Assembly (NCBI GenBank): GCA_030151505.1
Contig: JASLDQ010000293.1
Span: forward strand, 1 to 8,808
DNA from: Chromobacteriaceae bacterium
GTDB taxonomy: Bacteria > Pseudomonadota > Gammaproteobacteria > Burkholderiales > Aquaspirillaceae
Direction: 5' to 3'
Length of the DNA stretch: 8,808 nucleotides
This document shows, in pieces, positions 1-7,609 of the stretch (position 1 is its first letter; the number at the start of each line of letters is the position of its first letter). The notes beneath the pieces were generated by a model, which was not told where the DNA came from, searched no databases, and was given only the letters and a program-made list of their open reading frames with translations. The translations under genes and the position numbers were made by a program.

Positions 1-2
1 AA

Positions 3-1367
<1,365 letters not shown>

Positions 1368-1390
1368 GCCTCACCGCTTGCCCGCAAGCA

Positions 1391-1427
1391 AAAACGGCCC
1401 GCCGGTTGATGACCGGCGGGCCGTTTT
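1391..1427. terminator. Bidirectional rho-independent terminator between gdhA and tyrB
   Basis: A perfect 16-bp stem (1391-1406 paired with 1412-1427) encloses the 5-nt loop TGATG. The outer four pairs are A:T, so each strand reads a GC-rich stem ending in T residues (TTTT on plus, TTTTT on minus through 1390). It lies 23 nt after the gdhA stop and about 20 nt beyond the second, presumably original, tyrB stop at 1449. It can serve both converging genes. Confidence 0.93.
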
Positions 1428-1448
1428 GCATGAAGGCGAAACCCGGAA

Positions 1449-1487
1449 TCAGTCCTTGAGTACCGCCGCCATCGCGTCAGCCACTTA
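1449..1487 (-). other. tyrB: Detached C-terminal codons of tyrB behind an in-frame TAA
   Basis: Reading the tyrB frame past its TAA (1487-1485) gives eleven more codons, VADAMAAVLKD, then TGA at 1451-1449. The peptide looks like the last helix of TyrB/AspC enzymes (E. coli TyrB ends roughly NVQRVAKAFAAVM, from memory). 386 codons + the stop codon + 11 codons = 398, the usual family length of about 397-399. The stop therefore appears to replace one amino-acid codon rather than being the original end. Confidence 0.8.
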
Positions 1488-2645
1488 TTCCACGTTGCGG
1501 CGGTTGAGGCCGGCCACGCACATGCGGCCCGAGCGCACCAGATACACGCCGAACTCTTCGCGCAGGCGGTCGACCTGGGCCGGGCTCAGACCGGTGTAGC
1601 TGAACATGCCGCGCTGCTTGATGAAGTAGCTGAAGTCGCGGCCCGGCACCTTGGCGGTCAGCACGTCGTAGAGCTTCTGGCGCATTTCCTTGATGCGCTC
1701 GCGCATTTCAGCCACCTCGCCCACCCACTCTTCGTAGAGCGCGGCATCGCTCATCACCGCCGCGGCGATCTGGCCGCCGTGGGTCGGCGGGCTGGAGTAG
1801 TTGCGGCGCACGGTGAACTTCATCTGGCCCAGCACGCGACCGGCTTCCTCGGCATCCTTGCACACCACCGACAGGCCGCCGCAGCGCTCGCCATAGAACG
1901 ACAGGTTCTTGGAGAAGGAGTTGCTGACGAAGAAGCTGACGCCGGCATCGGCCATCGCGCGGATGGCGTAGGCGTCGTCGTCGAGGCTGTCGCCGAAGCC
2001 CTGGTAGGCGATGTCGAGGAAGGGGATCAGCTCGCGCTCGACCACCAGCTTGATCACGGCCTGCCATTGCTCCTTCGACAGGTCGATGCCGGTCGGGTTG
2101 TGGCAGCAGGGGTGCAGCAGCACCACGCTTTGCGCCGGCAGGGCCTTGAGGGTGGCCAGCATGTCGTCGAAGCGCACGCCGCCGGTGGCGGCATCGTAGT
2201 AGGGGTAGTCGTGAACGGTGAAACCGGCGCCCTCGAAGATGGAGCGGTGATTGTCCCAGGTCGGATTGCTGACCCAGACTTCGCTGCCCGGAAAGTAGCG
2301 CTTGAGCAAGTCAGCGCCGACCTTCAGCGCGCCGGAGCCGCCGATGGTCTGGATGGTGGCGATGCGACCGGCCTTCACCGCTGCGTGCGAAGCGCCGAAC
2401 AGCAGCTTCTGCACCGCTTCGCGATAGTTGGCGGCGCCTTCCATCGGCAGGTAGGGACGAGCGGCCGGCTTGGCGGCGCGGGCGGCCTCGGCCTTCTGCA
2501 CCGATCCCAGCAGCGGAATGCGGCCTTCCTCGTCGTAGTAGAGGCCGATGCCCAGATTGACCTTCTGCTCGCGCGGGTCCTTGTGGAAGGTTTCAACCAG
2601 GGTGAGGATGGGGTCGCCGGGATAGGCGTCGACGTGTTCGAACAT
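1485..2645 (-). CDS. tyrB: Aromatic-amino-acid aminotransferase (class I, PLP), C-terminally truncated by a nonsense codon
   Basis: Cytoplasmic PLP-dependent aminotransferase of the aspartate/tyrosine family. It exchanges the amino group between glutamate/2-oxoglutarate and aromatic amino acids or aspartate. The start [20 protein letters not shown] and the segment [26 protein letters not shown] match TyrB better than AspC, so TyrB is preferred. The catalytic set is present: Trp130, Asn183 in HNPTG, Asp211, Tyr214, Lys246 in SNSFSKN (Schiff-base lysine), Arg254 in YGER and substrate-carboxylate Arg374. The product has 386 residues where relatives have about 397-399, because a TAA stands where codon 387 is expected. 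The missing part is the last C-terminal helix, not the active site, so activity may survive but folding could suffer. Start ATG 2645 follows AAGGA (2661-2657, 11-nt gap). A terminator at 2742-2763 separates it from the hydrolase gene upstream, so it probably has its own promoter. Confidence 0.93.
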   Translation of the reverse strand: MFEHVDAYPGDPILTLVETFHKDPREQKVNLGIGLYYDEEGRIPLLGSVQKAEAARAAKPAARPYLPMEGAANYREAVQKLLFGASHAAVKAGRIATIQTIGGSGALKVGADLLKRYFPGSEVWVSNPTWDNHRSIFEGAGFTVHDYPYYDAATGGVRFDDMLATLKALPAQSVVLLHPCCHNPTGIDLSKEQWQAVIKLVVERELIPFLDIAYQGFGDSLDDDAYAIRAMADAGVSFFVSNSFSKNLSFYGERCGGLSVVCKDAEEAGRVLGQMKFTVRRNYSSPPTHGGQIAAAVMSDAALYEEWVGEVAEMRERIKEMRQKLYDVLTAKVPGRDFSYFIKQRGMFSYTGLSPAQVDRLREEFGVYLVRSGRMCVAGLNRRNVE

Positions 2646-2689
2646 GATGCAGCGTGTCCTTGGAAATGGGTTCCGGAAATGGGTCGGGC

Positions 2690-2719
2690 ATCATCGCCCA
2701 AAGCCGGCGCTCCGGGCAA
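2690..2719 (-). promoter_or_regulatory. Weak candidate tyrB promoter
   Basis: On the minus strand TTGCCC (2719-2714) and GATGAT (2695-2690) lie 18 nt apart, each matching four of six sigma-70 consensus bases. They sit between the upstream terminator and the tyrB start, which would give a leader of about 38 nt. The matches are poor and the region is GC-rich; it is listed because a promoter is expected here. Confidence 0.2.
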
Positions 2720-2741
2720 GCGGGAGGCCCGGATGCAACAA

Positions 2742-2763
2742 GGGCGCCCCTTGCGGAGCGCCC
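2742..2763 (-). terminator. Probable rho-independent terminator after the MBL hydrolase gene
   Basis: On the minus strand a 9-bp stem (2763-2755 with 2750-2742, one G-T wobble) closes a GCAA tetraloop of the GNRA type and is followed by TTGTTGC. It starts 30 nt after the hydrolase stop codon. The T run is interrupted, so termination may be partial and some readthrough into tyrB is possible. Confidence 0.6.
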
Positions 2764-2793
2764 CGGTGCGGCGTGCGGCCAGGCTCGCGCCAC

Positions 2794-3438
2794 TCAGCCG
2801 AAGCGCGTGTCGGCCACGAAGGGATTGTGACGGCGCTCGTCGCCGAAGGTCGATTCGGGGCCGTGGCCCGGCACGAAGGTGATGTCGTCGCCCAGCGGGA
2901 ACAGGGTCTCGCGGATCGAACGGATCAGGTCCTCGTGCTTGCCGCCGGGGAAATCGGTCCGGCCGATGGAACCGGCGAACAGCACGTCACCCACCCACGC
3001 CTGGCGCGATTCGGCATCGACGAACACCACGTGGCCAGGGGTGTGGCCGGGGCAGTGCAGCACGTCGAGCACGCGCTGGCCGACCCGGACCGTGTCGCCG
3101 CCAGCCAGCCAGCGGTCCGGCTGCAAGGCGGCGGCCGGCGGAAAACCGAAGCGCTGCGCCTGCTGCGGCAGGCCGGCGAGCCAGTAGTCGTCGTCCGGGT
3201 GCGGGCCAAGGATGGGCACGTCGAGTTTTGCGGCCAGCTCGGCCGCGCCGCCGACGTGGTCAAGATGGCCGTGGGTCAGCAGGATGCGGGTGACGGTCAC
3301 GCCCTCGGCCTCGATGGCGGCGAGGATGCGCGCCACGTCGCCGCCGGGGTCGATCACCGCCGCGTCGCGGGTGGCGTCGCACCACACCAGCGAGCAGTTC
3401 TGCATGAAGGGCGTGACCGGAATGACGCGGTAGCCCAT
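2794..3438 (-). CDS. Metallo-beta-lactamase-fold hydrolase, YcbL / glyoxalase II-like
   Basis: A 214-residue cytoplasmic metallohydrolase of the MBL superfamily, close in length and pattern to the small glyoxalase-II-like YcbL group (about 215 residues). The two-metal site is complete: THGHLDHVGG (His56, His58, Asp60, His61), His132 in CPGHTPGH, Asp151 in WVGDVLF and His192 in VPGHGP. It lacks the extra C-terminal domain of classical GloB (about 250 residues). The likely reaction is thioester hydrolysis such as S-lactoylglutathione, but the natural substrate is inferred only. The ATG at 3438 shares its A with the TGA of rfaD (TGATG), and AAGGTGG lies 7 nt upstream, pointing to translational coupling. 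A GTG three bases earlier (3441) is possible but sits only 4 nt from that site. It is the last gene before a terminator. Confidence 0.9.
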   Translation of the reverse strand: MGYRVIPVTPFMQNCSLVWCDATRDAAVIDPGGDVARILAAIEAEGVTVTRILLTHGHLDHVGGAAELAAKLDVPILGPHPDDDYWLAGLPQQAQRFGFPPAAALQPDRWLAGGDTVRVGQRVLDVLHCPGHTPGHVVFVDAESRQAWVGDVLFAGSIGRTDFPGGKHEDLIRSIRETLFPLGDDITFVPGHGPESTFGDERRHNPFVADTRFG

Positions 3439-4436
3439 CACGCGCCCACCTTGCCGGCGTAGCGGGCGATGCCCTCGGCCACGGTCAGGAATTCCTCAGC
3501 GTAGCCGGCCGCGCGCAGCTGGCCGATGTCGGCGCAGGTGTAGCTCTGGTACTTGCCCTTGAGCGCGTCCGGGAAGGGGATGTATTCGAGGATGCCCTGC
3601 GCCACCATCTCGTCCAGGCTCAGCTCGGCCTCCCCGCGGGCGCGACGGCAGGCGTTGACCGAGGCCAGCGCCACGTTGTTGAAGGGCTCGGCCCGGCCGG
3701 TGCCGAGGTTAAAGATGCCGGACTTTTCCGGGTGGTCGAGGAAGAACAGGTTGACCTTGACCACATCCTCCACCGACACGAAGTCGCGGCTCTGCTGGCC
3801 GGCGCCGTAGCCGTCGTACTCGCCGAACAGCTTGACCCGGCCGTGGTCGCGGTACTCGTTGAAGTGGTGGAAAGCCACCGACGCCATCCGGCCCTTGTGC
3901 TGCTCGCGCGGACCGTAGACGTTGAAGTAGCGGAAGCCGACGGCCTGGGCGGACAGGCCCTTTTCCATCCGACGGCGCAGCACTTGGTCGAACAGGAATT
4001 TGGAGTAGCCGTAGACGTTGAGCGGGCCTTCGTGCTCGCGCTCCTCGCGGAACACCTGGCCGCCGCCGTACACCGCCGCGCTGGAGGCGTACAGGAAGGG
4101 AATCTGGTCCTGCTGGCAGTATTCGAACAGCGACAGCGTGTACTGGTAGTTGTTCTCCAGCATGAACTTGCCGTCGTGCTCCATGGTGTCGGAACAGGCG
4201 CCCTGGTGCAGCACGGCCTTGATCTCGCCGTCCCACATCCCGTCCAGCAGCATTTCGATGAAGTCGCCCTTGTCGACGTAGTGGGCGATGTCGCAATCGA
4301 CCAGATTGCGGAACTTCGGCCCGTCGGTCAGGTCGTCGACTGCGATGATATTGGTCTCGCCGCGCGCGTTGAGCGCCTTGACGAGGTTGGAACCGATGAA
4401 GCCGGCGGCGCCGGTGACGACGATGTATTTGCTCAT
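3438..4436 (-). CDS. rfaD: ADP-L-glycero-D-manno-heptose 6-epimerase
   Basis: RfaD/HldD (also GmhD) converts ADP-D-glycero-D-manno-heptose to ADP-L-glycero-D-manno-heptose, the donor for the LPS inner core, in the cytoplasm. It is a 332-residue extended short-chain dehydrogenase/reductase. Visible are the N-terminal NAD(P)-binding [11 protein letters not shown] (GxxGxxG, residues 9-15), the HQGACSDTM motif, [11 protein letters not shown], the catalytic YxxxK in [12 protein letters not shown], and [23 protein letters not shown], all typical of HldD. E. coli HldD is about 310 residues and Neisseria RfaD about 334. The frame is open upstream to an ATG at 4517, but family proteins begin at MSKYIVVTG, and AAAGGA (4449-4444) stands 7 nt before ATG 4436. 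It follows the heptose kinase gene after 117 bp and overlaps the hydrolase start by one base. Confidence 0.95.
   Translation of the reverse strand: MSKYIVVTGAAGFIGSNLVKALNARGETNIIAVDDLTDGPKFRNLVDCDIAHYVDKGDFIEMLLDGMWDGEIKAVLHQGACSDTMEHDGKFMLENNYQYTLSLFEYCQQDQIPFLYASSAAVYGGGQVFREEREHEGPLNVYGYSKFLFDQVLRRRMEKGLSAQAVGFRYFNVYGPREQHKGRMASVAFHHFNEYRDHGRVKLFGEYDGYGAGQQSRDFVSVEDVVKVNLFFLDHPEKSGIFNLGTGRAEPFNNVALASVNACRRARGEAELSLDEMVAQGILEYIPFPDALKGKYQSYTCADIGQLRAAGYAEEFLTVAEGIARYAGKVGA
3446..3452 (-). promoter_or_regulatory. Ribosome-binding site of the MBL hydrolase, inside the end of rfaD
   Basis: AAGGTGG (3452-3446) lies in the last codons of rfaD, 7 nt before ATG 3438 and 4 nt before the alternative GTG 3441. 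The spacing favours the ATG and a coupled stop-start at TGATG. Confidence 0.7.
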
Positions 4437-4536
4437 GTCAGAATCCTTTGTCTCCGCCTGATCGCGGAAGGTAAAACGCGGTGGTCGGCGGCCTTGCCGG
4501 GCGCGGTGCCGCGGCATGTCCGTTGATGCATGGCTG

Positions 4537-4553
4537 GCACCGGAGGCCGGCGC
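4537..4553 (-). other. Small GC-rich stem-loop directly after the rfaE1 stop
   Basis: Seven pairs (one G-T wobble) with a 3-nt loop abut the rfaE1 stop codon. No T run follows, so it is not a standard terminator. The remaining spacer to rfaD (4437-4536) shows no convincing promoter. It may be a chance structure in GC-rich DNA. Confidence 0.25.
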
Positions 4554-5534
4554 TCACTCGCCGCCGTGCCGGCGCTCGCCGAACAGTTCCTCGCGGGTGA
4601 CGACGGCGGTGCCGAGCTTGCCGACCACGATGCCGGCCGCGGCATTGGCGACCTGCATCGCGTCGGGCAGGCCGAGCCCGGCCGCCAGCATCAGGCCCAG
4701 CGTGCCGATCACGGTGTCGCCCGCGCCGGACACGTCGTAGACCTCGCGCGCCAGGGTCGGCTGGTTGATGACGCCGTCGGCTCGGTAAAGGCTCATGCCC
4801 TCCTCGCTGCGGGTCACGAGCAAGGCATCCAGCTTCAGTTCGGCACGCAGCGCCTCGGCCTTGGCGGTCAGCTGTGCTTCGTCCCGCCACGAACCGGCCA
4901 CCTGGCGGAATTCGCTCTTGTTCGGCGTCAGCAGCGTGGCACCGGCGTACTTGGCCCAGTCGTCGCCCTTGGGGTCGATCAGCACCGGCTTGCCGGCGAC
5001 GCGCGCCAGTTCGATCATGCGAGCCACATGGGTCAGGCCGCCCTTGCCGTAGTCGGACAGGATGATCACGTCGTGGGCATTCACCAGCTCGGCGTAGTCG
5101 TCGAGCTTGTCGGCGAGGATTTCGTGGCTGGGCGCATCCTCGAAGTCGATGCGGATCAGCTGCTGCTGGCGCGCCAGCACGCGCAGCTTGATGGTGGTGG
5201 AGATGTTGGCATCGCGCTTGAACGACACCGCCACGCCGTCTTCGCGCAGCAGGTTTTCCAGCGCGGCGGCCGGCTCGTCGTCGCCGACCACCGACAGCAT
5301 GGTGGCCTGCCCGCCCAGCGCGGCGATGTTGCGCGCGACGTTGGCGGCGCCGCCGGCGCGCTCTTCCATCCGGCCGATGCGCGCCACCGGCACCGGTGCC
5401 TCGGGCGAAATGCGGGTCACGTCGCCAAACCAGTAGCGGTCGAGCATCACGTCGCCCACGACCAGCACGCGGGCGGCCGCGAGTCGTGGCAAGAATTCAG
5501 CGGGATCGAGCTTGAGTCCGGCCAGCGCTCCCAT
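4554..5534 (-). CDS. rfaE1: D-glycero-beta-D-manno-heptose-7-phosphate kinase, stand-alone
   Basis: RfaE1/HldA is a PfkB-family (ribokinase-like) sugar kinase that phosphorylates D-glycero-D-manno-heptose 7-phosphate at C1, making the 1,7-bisphosphate for ADP-heptose synthesis. The 326-residue protein shows the N-terminal VLVVGDVMLDRYWFGDV, the PfkB signature GGAANVARNIAALGG with VVGDD following, LLTPNKSEF, LVTRSEEGM, and the C-terminal signature DVSGAGDT (267-274) with catalytic Asp273. It covers only the kinase half of the E. coli bifunctional HldE (about 477 residues), so a separate nucleotidyltransferase (HldC/RfaE2) should be encoded elsewhere. ATG 5534 is preferred over an upstream in-frame ATG at 5606 inside pyrF: it follows the pyrF TGA by one base and has GGAGG 5 nt before it. 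The junction suggests coupling to pyrF translation. Confidence 0.94.
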   Translation of the reverse strand: MGALAGLKLDPAEFLPRLAAARVLVVGDVMLDRYWFGDVTRISPEAPVPVARIGRMEERAGGAANVARNIAALGGQATMLSVVGDDEPAAALENLLREDGVAVSFKRDANISTTIKLRVLARQQQLIRIDFEDAPSHEILADKLDDYAELVNAHDVIILSDYGKGGLTHVARMIELARVAGKPVLIDPKGDDWAKYAGATLLTPNKSEFRQVAGSWRDEAQLTAKAEALRAELKLDALLVTRSEEGMSLYRADGVINQPTLAREVYDVSGAGDTVIGTLGLMLAAGLGLPDAMQVANAAAGIVVGKLGTAVVTREELFGERRHGGE

Positions 5535-5539
5535 GTCAG

Positions 5540-5544
5540 CCTCC
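5540..5544 (-). promoter_or_regulatory. Ribosome-binding site deciding the rfaE1 start
   Basis: GGAGG (5544-5540) lies in the last codons of pyrF, 5 nt before ATG 5534. It supports this ATG over the upstream in-frame ATG at 5606. Confidence 0.75.
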
Positions 5545-6006
5545 GTTCGCCTGCGCGCGCAGGTCGGCATTGATGCGCGCCAGCACCGCCAGCGGATCGG
5601 CGGCACGGGTGATCGGCCGGCCGATCACCAGATAGTCGGCGCCGGCCGCCACCGCGGCCTCGGGCGTCATCACTCGGCGCTGGTCGTCGGCGGCGCTGTC
5701 GGCCAGGCGGATGCCCGGCGTCACCAGCTTGAAGTCGGCGCCCAGCGCCGGCTTCAGCATCGCGGCTTCCTGCGCCGAGCACACCACGCCGTCCAGTCCG
5801 CTGGACTTGGCGAGGCGGGCGAGCTTCATCACCTGGGTCTTGCTGTCGGGCAGGCCGAGCTCGGCCAGGTCTTCCTCGCTCATGCTGGTCAGCACGGTCA
5901 CGCCGATCAGGAGCGGGCGGCGCGAATAGCCTTCGAGGGCCTCGCGCGCGGCCTCCATCATCCGGCGGCCGCCGCTGGCGTGCAGGTCCACCATCCACAC
6001 CCCCAT

Positions 6007-6009
6007 CTA
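6007..6009 (-). other. pyrF: Amber TAG inside pyrF, followed directly by ATG
   Basis: The minus strand reads GCG GCC TAG ATG GGG in the pyrF frame. AAGG lies 11 nt before that ATG, a weak site that might permit restart. It is the only TAG ending an open frame of a real gene in the window; the others end in TAA or TGA. Confidence 0.9.
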
Positions 6010-6285
6010 GGCCGCGACCTTGCAGGCGCTGGCGACGGTGTTGGGGATGTCGTGGTACTTGAGGTCGAGGAAGACGTCGAAACCGCGCGCCACCATGGCG
6101 TCCACCAGCTTGCGGCCGGTGGCGGTGAACAGTTCCTTGCCGACCTTCAGGCGGCAGGCAGCCGGGTCAAGGCGGGAAATGAAATCGAGCGTGGCGGCTT
6201 CGGTCGGGAAATCGAGGGCGACGATGACCGGCGAGGTGCAGGTGGTCGCGGCGAGAGCGGGAGCAAACGGATTCATGGATGACAC

Positions 6286-7458
6286 TCAGGCGGACGCCGT
6301 TTCGCTGCGGTTGGGCGTAAAGCTCTCCCATTCGCCGCAGGCCGGGCAATGCCAGAAAAAGGTTTTGGAACGGAAGTTGCAGCGCTTGCAGCGATGCACA
6401 TGCAGGCGGCGCGAATACGACAGCATCAGCTCGCGCGCCAGTTCCGCGTCCTGGCGCGAATCGGGCGTGAGGCTGGCGAAACGGGCATCGATCAGCTTGG
6501 CCAGACCACCGAGCGAGGGATTGGCGTGGATGGCGTCGCGCAGGAAAGCCAGCCCTTCGGCATCGCCGTCGAGCTGGGAGACACGCGGATAGACCAGATC
6601 GACCAGATCGAGTTGCGGGTAGCTGGCGAGCCAGCCGCGCAGCAGCTTGACCCCGTCGGCGAGCTTGCCCAGGCGGTCGTAGGCATCAAGCAGGCGCTCG
6701 GCGGCGAGGGTCAGGTATTCCGGGTTCTGCGCCTCGATCGCCTGCCACGCCGCAATGGCGGCTTCCGGCTTGCCGTCGGCCAGTTCGATGTCGCCGGCAA
6801 TCAGGCTGGCGCGCGGACAGCGGCGGCTGGCGCTAAACGCCTGCTCGACTTCCGCGCGGGCGGTGGCGAGATCGGACTTGATCAGGGCGGTTTGGGCCAG
6901 TTCGCAGTGGAATTCGGCCAGTTCGCGCTGGAAGCTGGTCGCCTCGCTGCGCAGTTCGCTGGCCAAGGCGATCGCGCGCGGCCAGTCGCGCTCCTGCTGG
7001 TAGATGTCGAGCAGGCGCTGGCGGGCGGCCTGGTGGACGCCGGAGGCCTGCGCCAGCTTGGCGAGGATTTCCTCGGCGCGGTCGACCAGACCGGCCTTGA
7101 GGAAATCCTCGGCCAGTTCGAGATTGACGCTGTCGCGTTGCGGTTCGGTCAGGTCGGGCTGGCCCAGTAGCTGCTGGTGGAGGCGGATGGCGAGTTCGTT
7201 CTCGCCGCGGCGGCGATAGAGCTTGCCCAGCGCCACCTGCAGCTCGACGGCCTTGGGCTGGTTCTTGGCCACTTCGGCCAGCCGGCGCACGGCTTCGTTG
7301 TCGTCGGCGTCGACCAGCGCGGTCAGCCCCTTGAAGTAACTGGCCGGCACCGCGCGGGCGGACGCCAGCACTTCCCGCATGTCGATGCGGGCCGCCAGCC
7401 AGCCCAGTCCGAAGAACACCGGAAAGACCAGCAACCACCAGAGTTCGAATTCTTGCAC
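6286..7458 (-). CDS. lapB: Lipopolysaccharide assembly protein B (TPR protein with rubredoxin-like end)
   Basis: LapB (YciM) is an inner-membrane-anchored, cytoplasm-facing protein. In E. coli it regulates LPS synthesis by promoting FtsH-mediated degradation of LpxC. The 390 residues (E. coli 389) begin with a membrane anchor (about 6-23, WWLLVFPVFFGLGWLAARID). A long helical tetratricopeptide-repeat region follows (about 45-330; examples LGKLYRRRGENELAIRLHQQLL and LAEDFLKAGLVDRAEEILAKL). It ends in a rubredoxin-like metal site with CKRC (Cys357, Cys360) and CPAC (Cys371, Cys374), then W. The start is a GTG at 7458 with AAGG 9 nt upstream; the early WWLL matches related betaproteobacterial proteins as I recall them. 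It follows lapA after a 151-bp gap. Its TGA abuts a possible GTG start of pyrF and lies 9 nt before the preferred ATG. Confidence 0.94.
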   Translation of the reverse strand: MQEFELWWLLVFPVFFGLGWLAARIDMREVLASARAVPASYFKGLTALVDADDNEAVRRLAEVAKNQPKAVELQVALGKLYRRRGENELAIRLHQQLLGQPDLTEPQRDSVNLELAEDFLKAGLVDRAEEILAKLAQASGVHQAARQRLLDIYQQERDWPRAIALASELRSEATSFQRELAEFHCELAQTALIKSDLATARAEVEQAFSASRRCPRASLIAGDIELADGKPEAAIAAWQAIEAQNPEYLTLAAERLLDAYDRLGKLADGVKLLRGWLASYPQLDLVDLVYPRVSQLDGDAEGLAFLRDAIHANPSLGGLAKLIDARFASLTPDSRQDAELARELMLSYSRRLHVHRCKRCNFRSKTFFWHCPACGEWESFTPNRSETASA

Positions 7459-7527
7459 GTCGTCAAACCTTGTCTGCTTGCGGCGCGGGCCATGTCCTGT
7501 CGGGACGGGTCGCGCTCTTGATTCGAT

Positions 7528-7553
7528 GACGGCCGCACAAGGCGGCCGCAGTC
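7528..7553. other. GC-rich inverted repeat in the lapA-lapB gap
   Basis: Seven perfect pairs (7530-7536 with 7542-7548, CGGCCGC/GCGGCCG) enclose a 5-nt loop. Further pairing resumes outside only after a mismatch. No T run follows on either strand, so it does not look like a terminator. The 151-bp gap (7459-7609) holds no supported gene and no clear promoter; the hairpin could affect lapB expression relative to lapA. Confidence 0.4.
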
Positions 7554-7609
7554 GGAAAATGCTCGGTAATCATGCCCTGAGGCTTGCGCCAACCACGGCC
7601 AGGATGCCT

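Larger units (their letters stand above)
5536..6276 (-). pseudogene. pyrF: Orotidine 5'-phosphate decarboxylase interrupted by an in-frame amber codon
   Basis: PyrF decarboxylates orotidine 5'-phosphate to UMP, the last step of de novo pyrimidine synthesis. Across one uninterrupted frame of 246 codon positions (family about 245) both halves match the family. The first has [16 protein letters not shown] and the catalytic [10 protein letters not shown] (Asp71, Lys73, Asp76). The second has [39 protein letters not shown] and YLVIGRPIT (phosphate binding). Codon 90 is TAG (6009-6007) where relatives have Asp or Glu (E. coli reads AAADLGVWM, from memory). An ATG follows directly, so pieces of 89 and 156 residues could be made. 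Neither alone holds a full active site. ATG 6276 is chosen as start by similarity; a GTG at 6285, directly after the lapB stop, is possible and neither has a strong ribosome site. Truly inactive gene, readthrough, split enzyme or sequence error all remain open. Confidence 0.85.

Noticed and set aside
1779..2882. 367-codon plus-strand open frame opposite tyrB
   Set aside because: A mirror of the tyrB frame that runs on through the intergenic region and a terminator; no motif and low-complexity composition.
4507..4516. Ten-base perfect palindrome in the rfaE1-rfaD spacer
   Set aside because: Such short GC palindromes are frequent by chance in DNA of this composition, and no second copy was seen.
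4437..4517. N-terminal extension of rfaD to an ATG at 4517
   Set aside because: The added residues are Arg-rich and unlike the family; the Rossmann start MSKYIVVTG with a good ribosome site lies at 4436.
4530..5573. 347-codon plus-strand open frame opposite rfaE1
   Set aside because: An antisense shadow of a clear PfkB kinase; Gly/His/Gln-rich sequence without family features.
5535..5606. N-terminal extension of rfaE1 into pyrF
   Set aside because: The extension is the out-of-frame 3' end of pyrF; GGAGG placed 5 nt before ATG 5534 marks the better start.
1485..6009. Genome-wide stop-codon reassignment
   Set aside because: The two stops are different codons, TAA ends gdhA and rpsA normally, and only two of the genes in the window show internal stops.
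5536..6276. Two independent genes in place of one pyrF
   Set aside because: The pieces are in the same frame, directly adjacent, and together align with one PyrF from end to end, so an interrupted single gene is simpler.
6593..6611. Short tandem repeat (gaccagatc unit) inside lapB
   Set aside because: It simply encodes the repeated residues Leu-Val-Asp in a helical protein and has only two copies.
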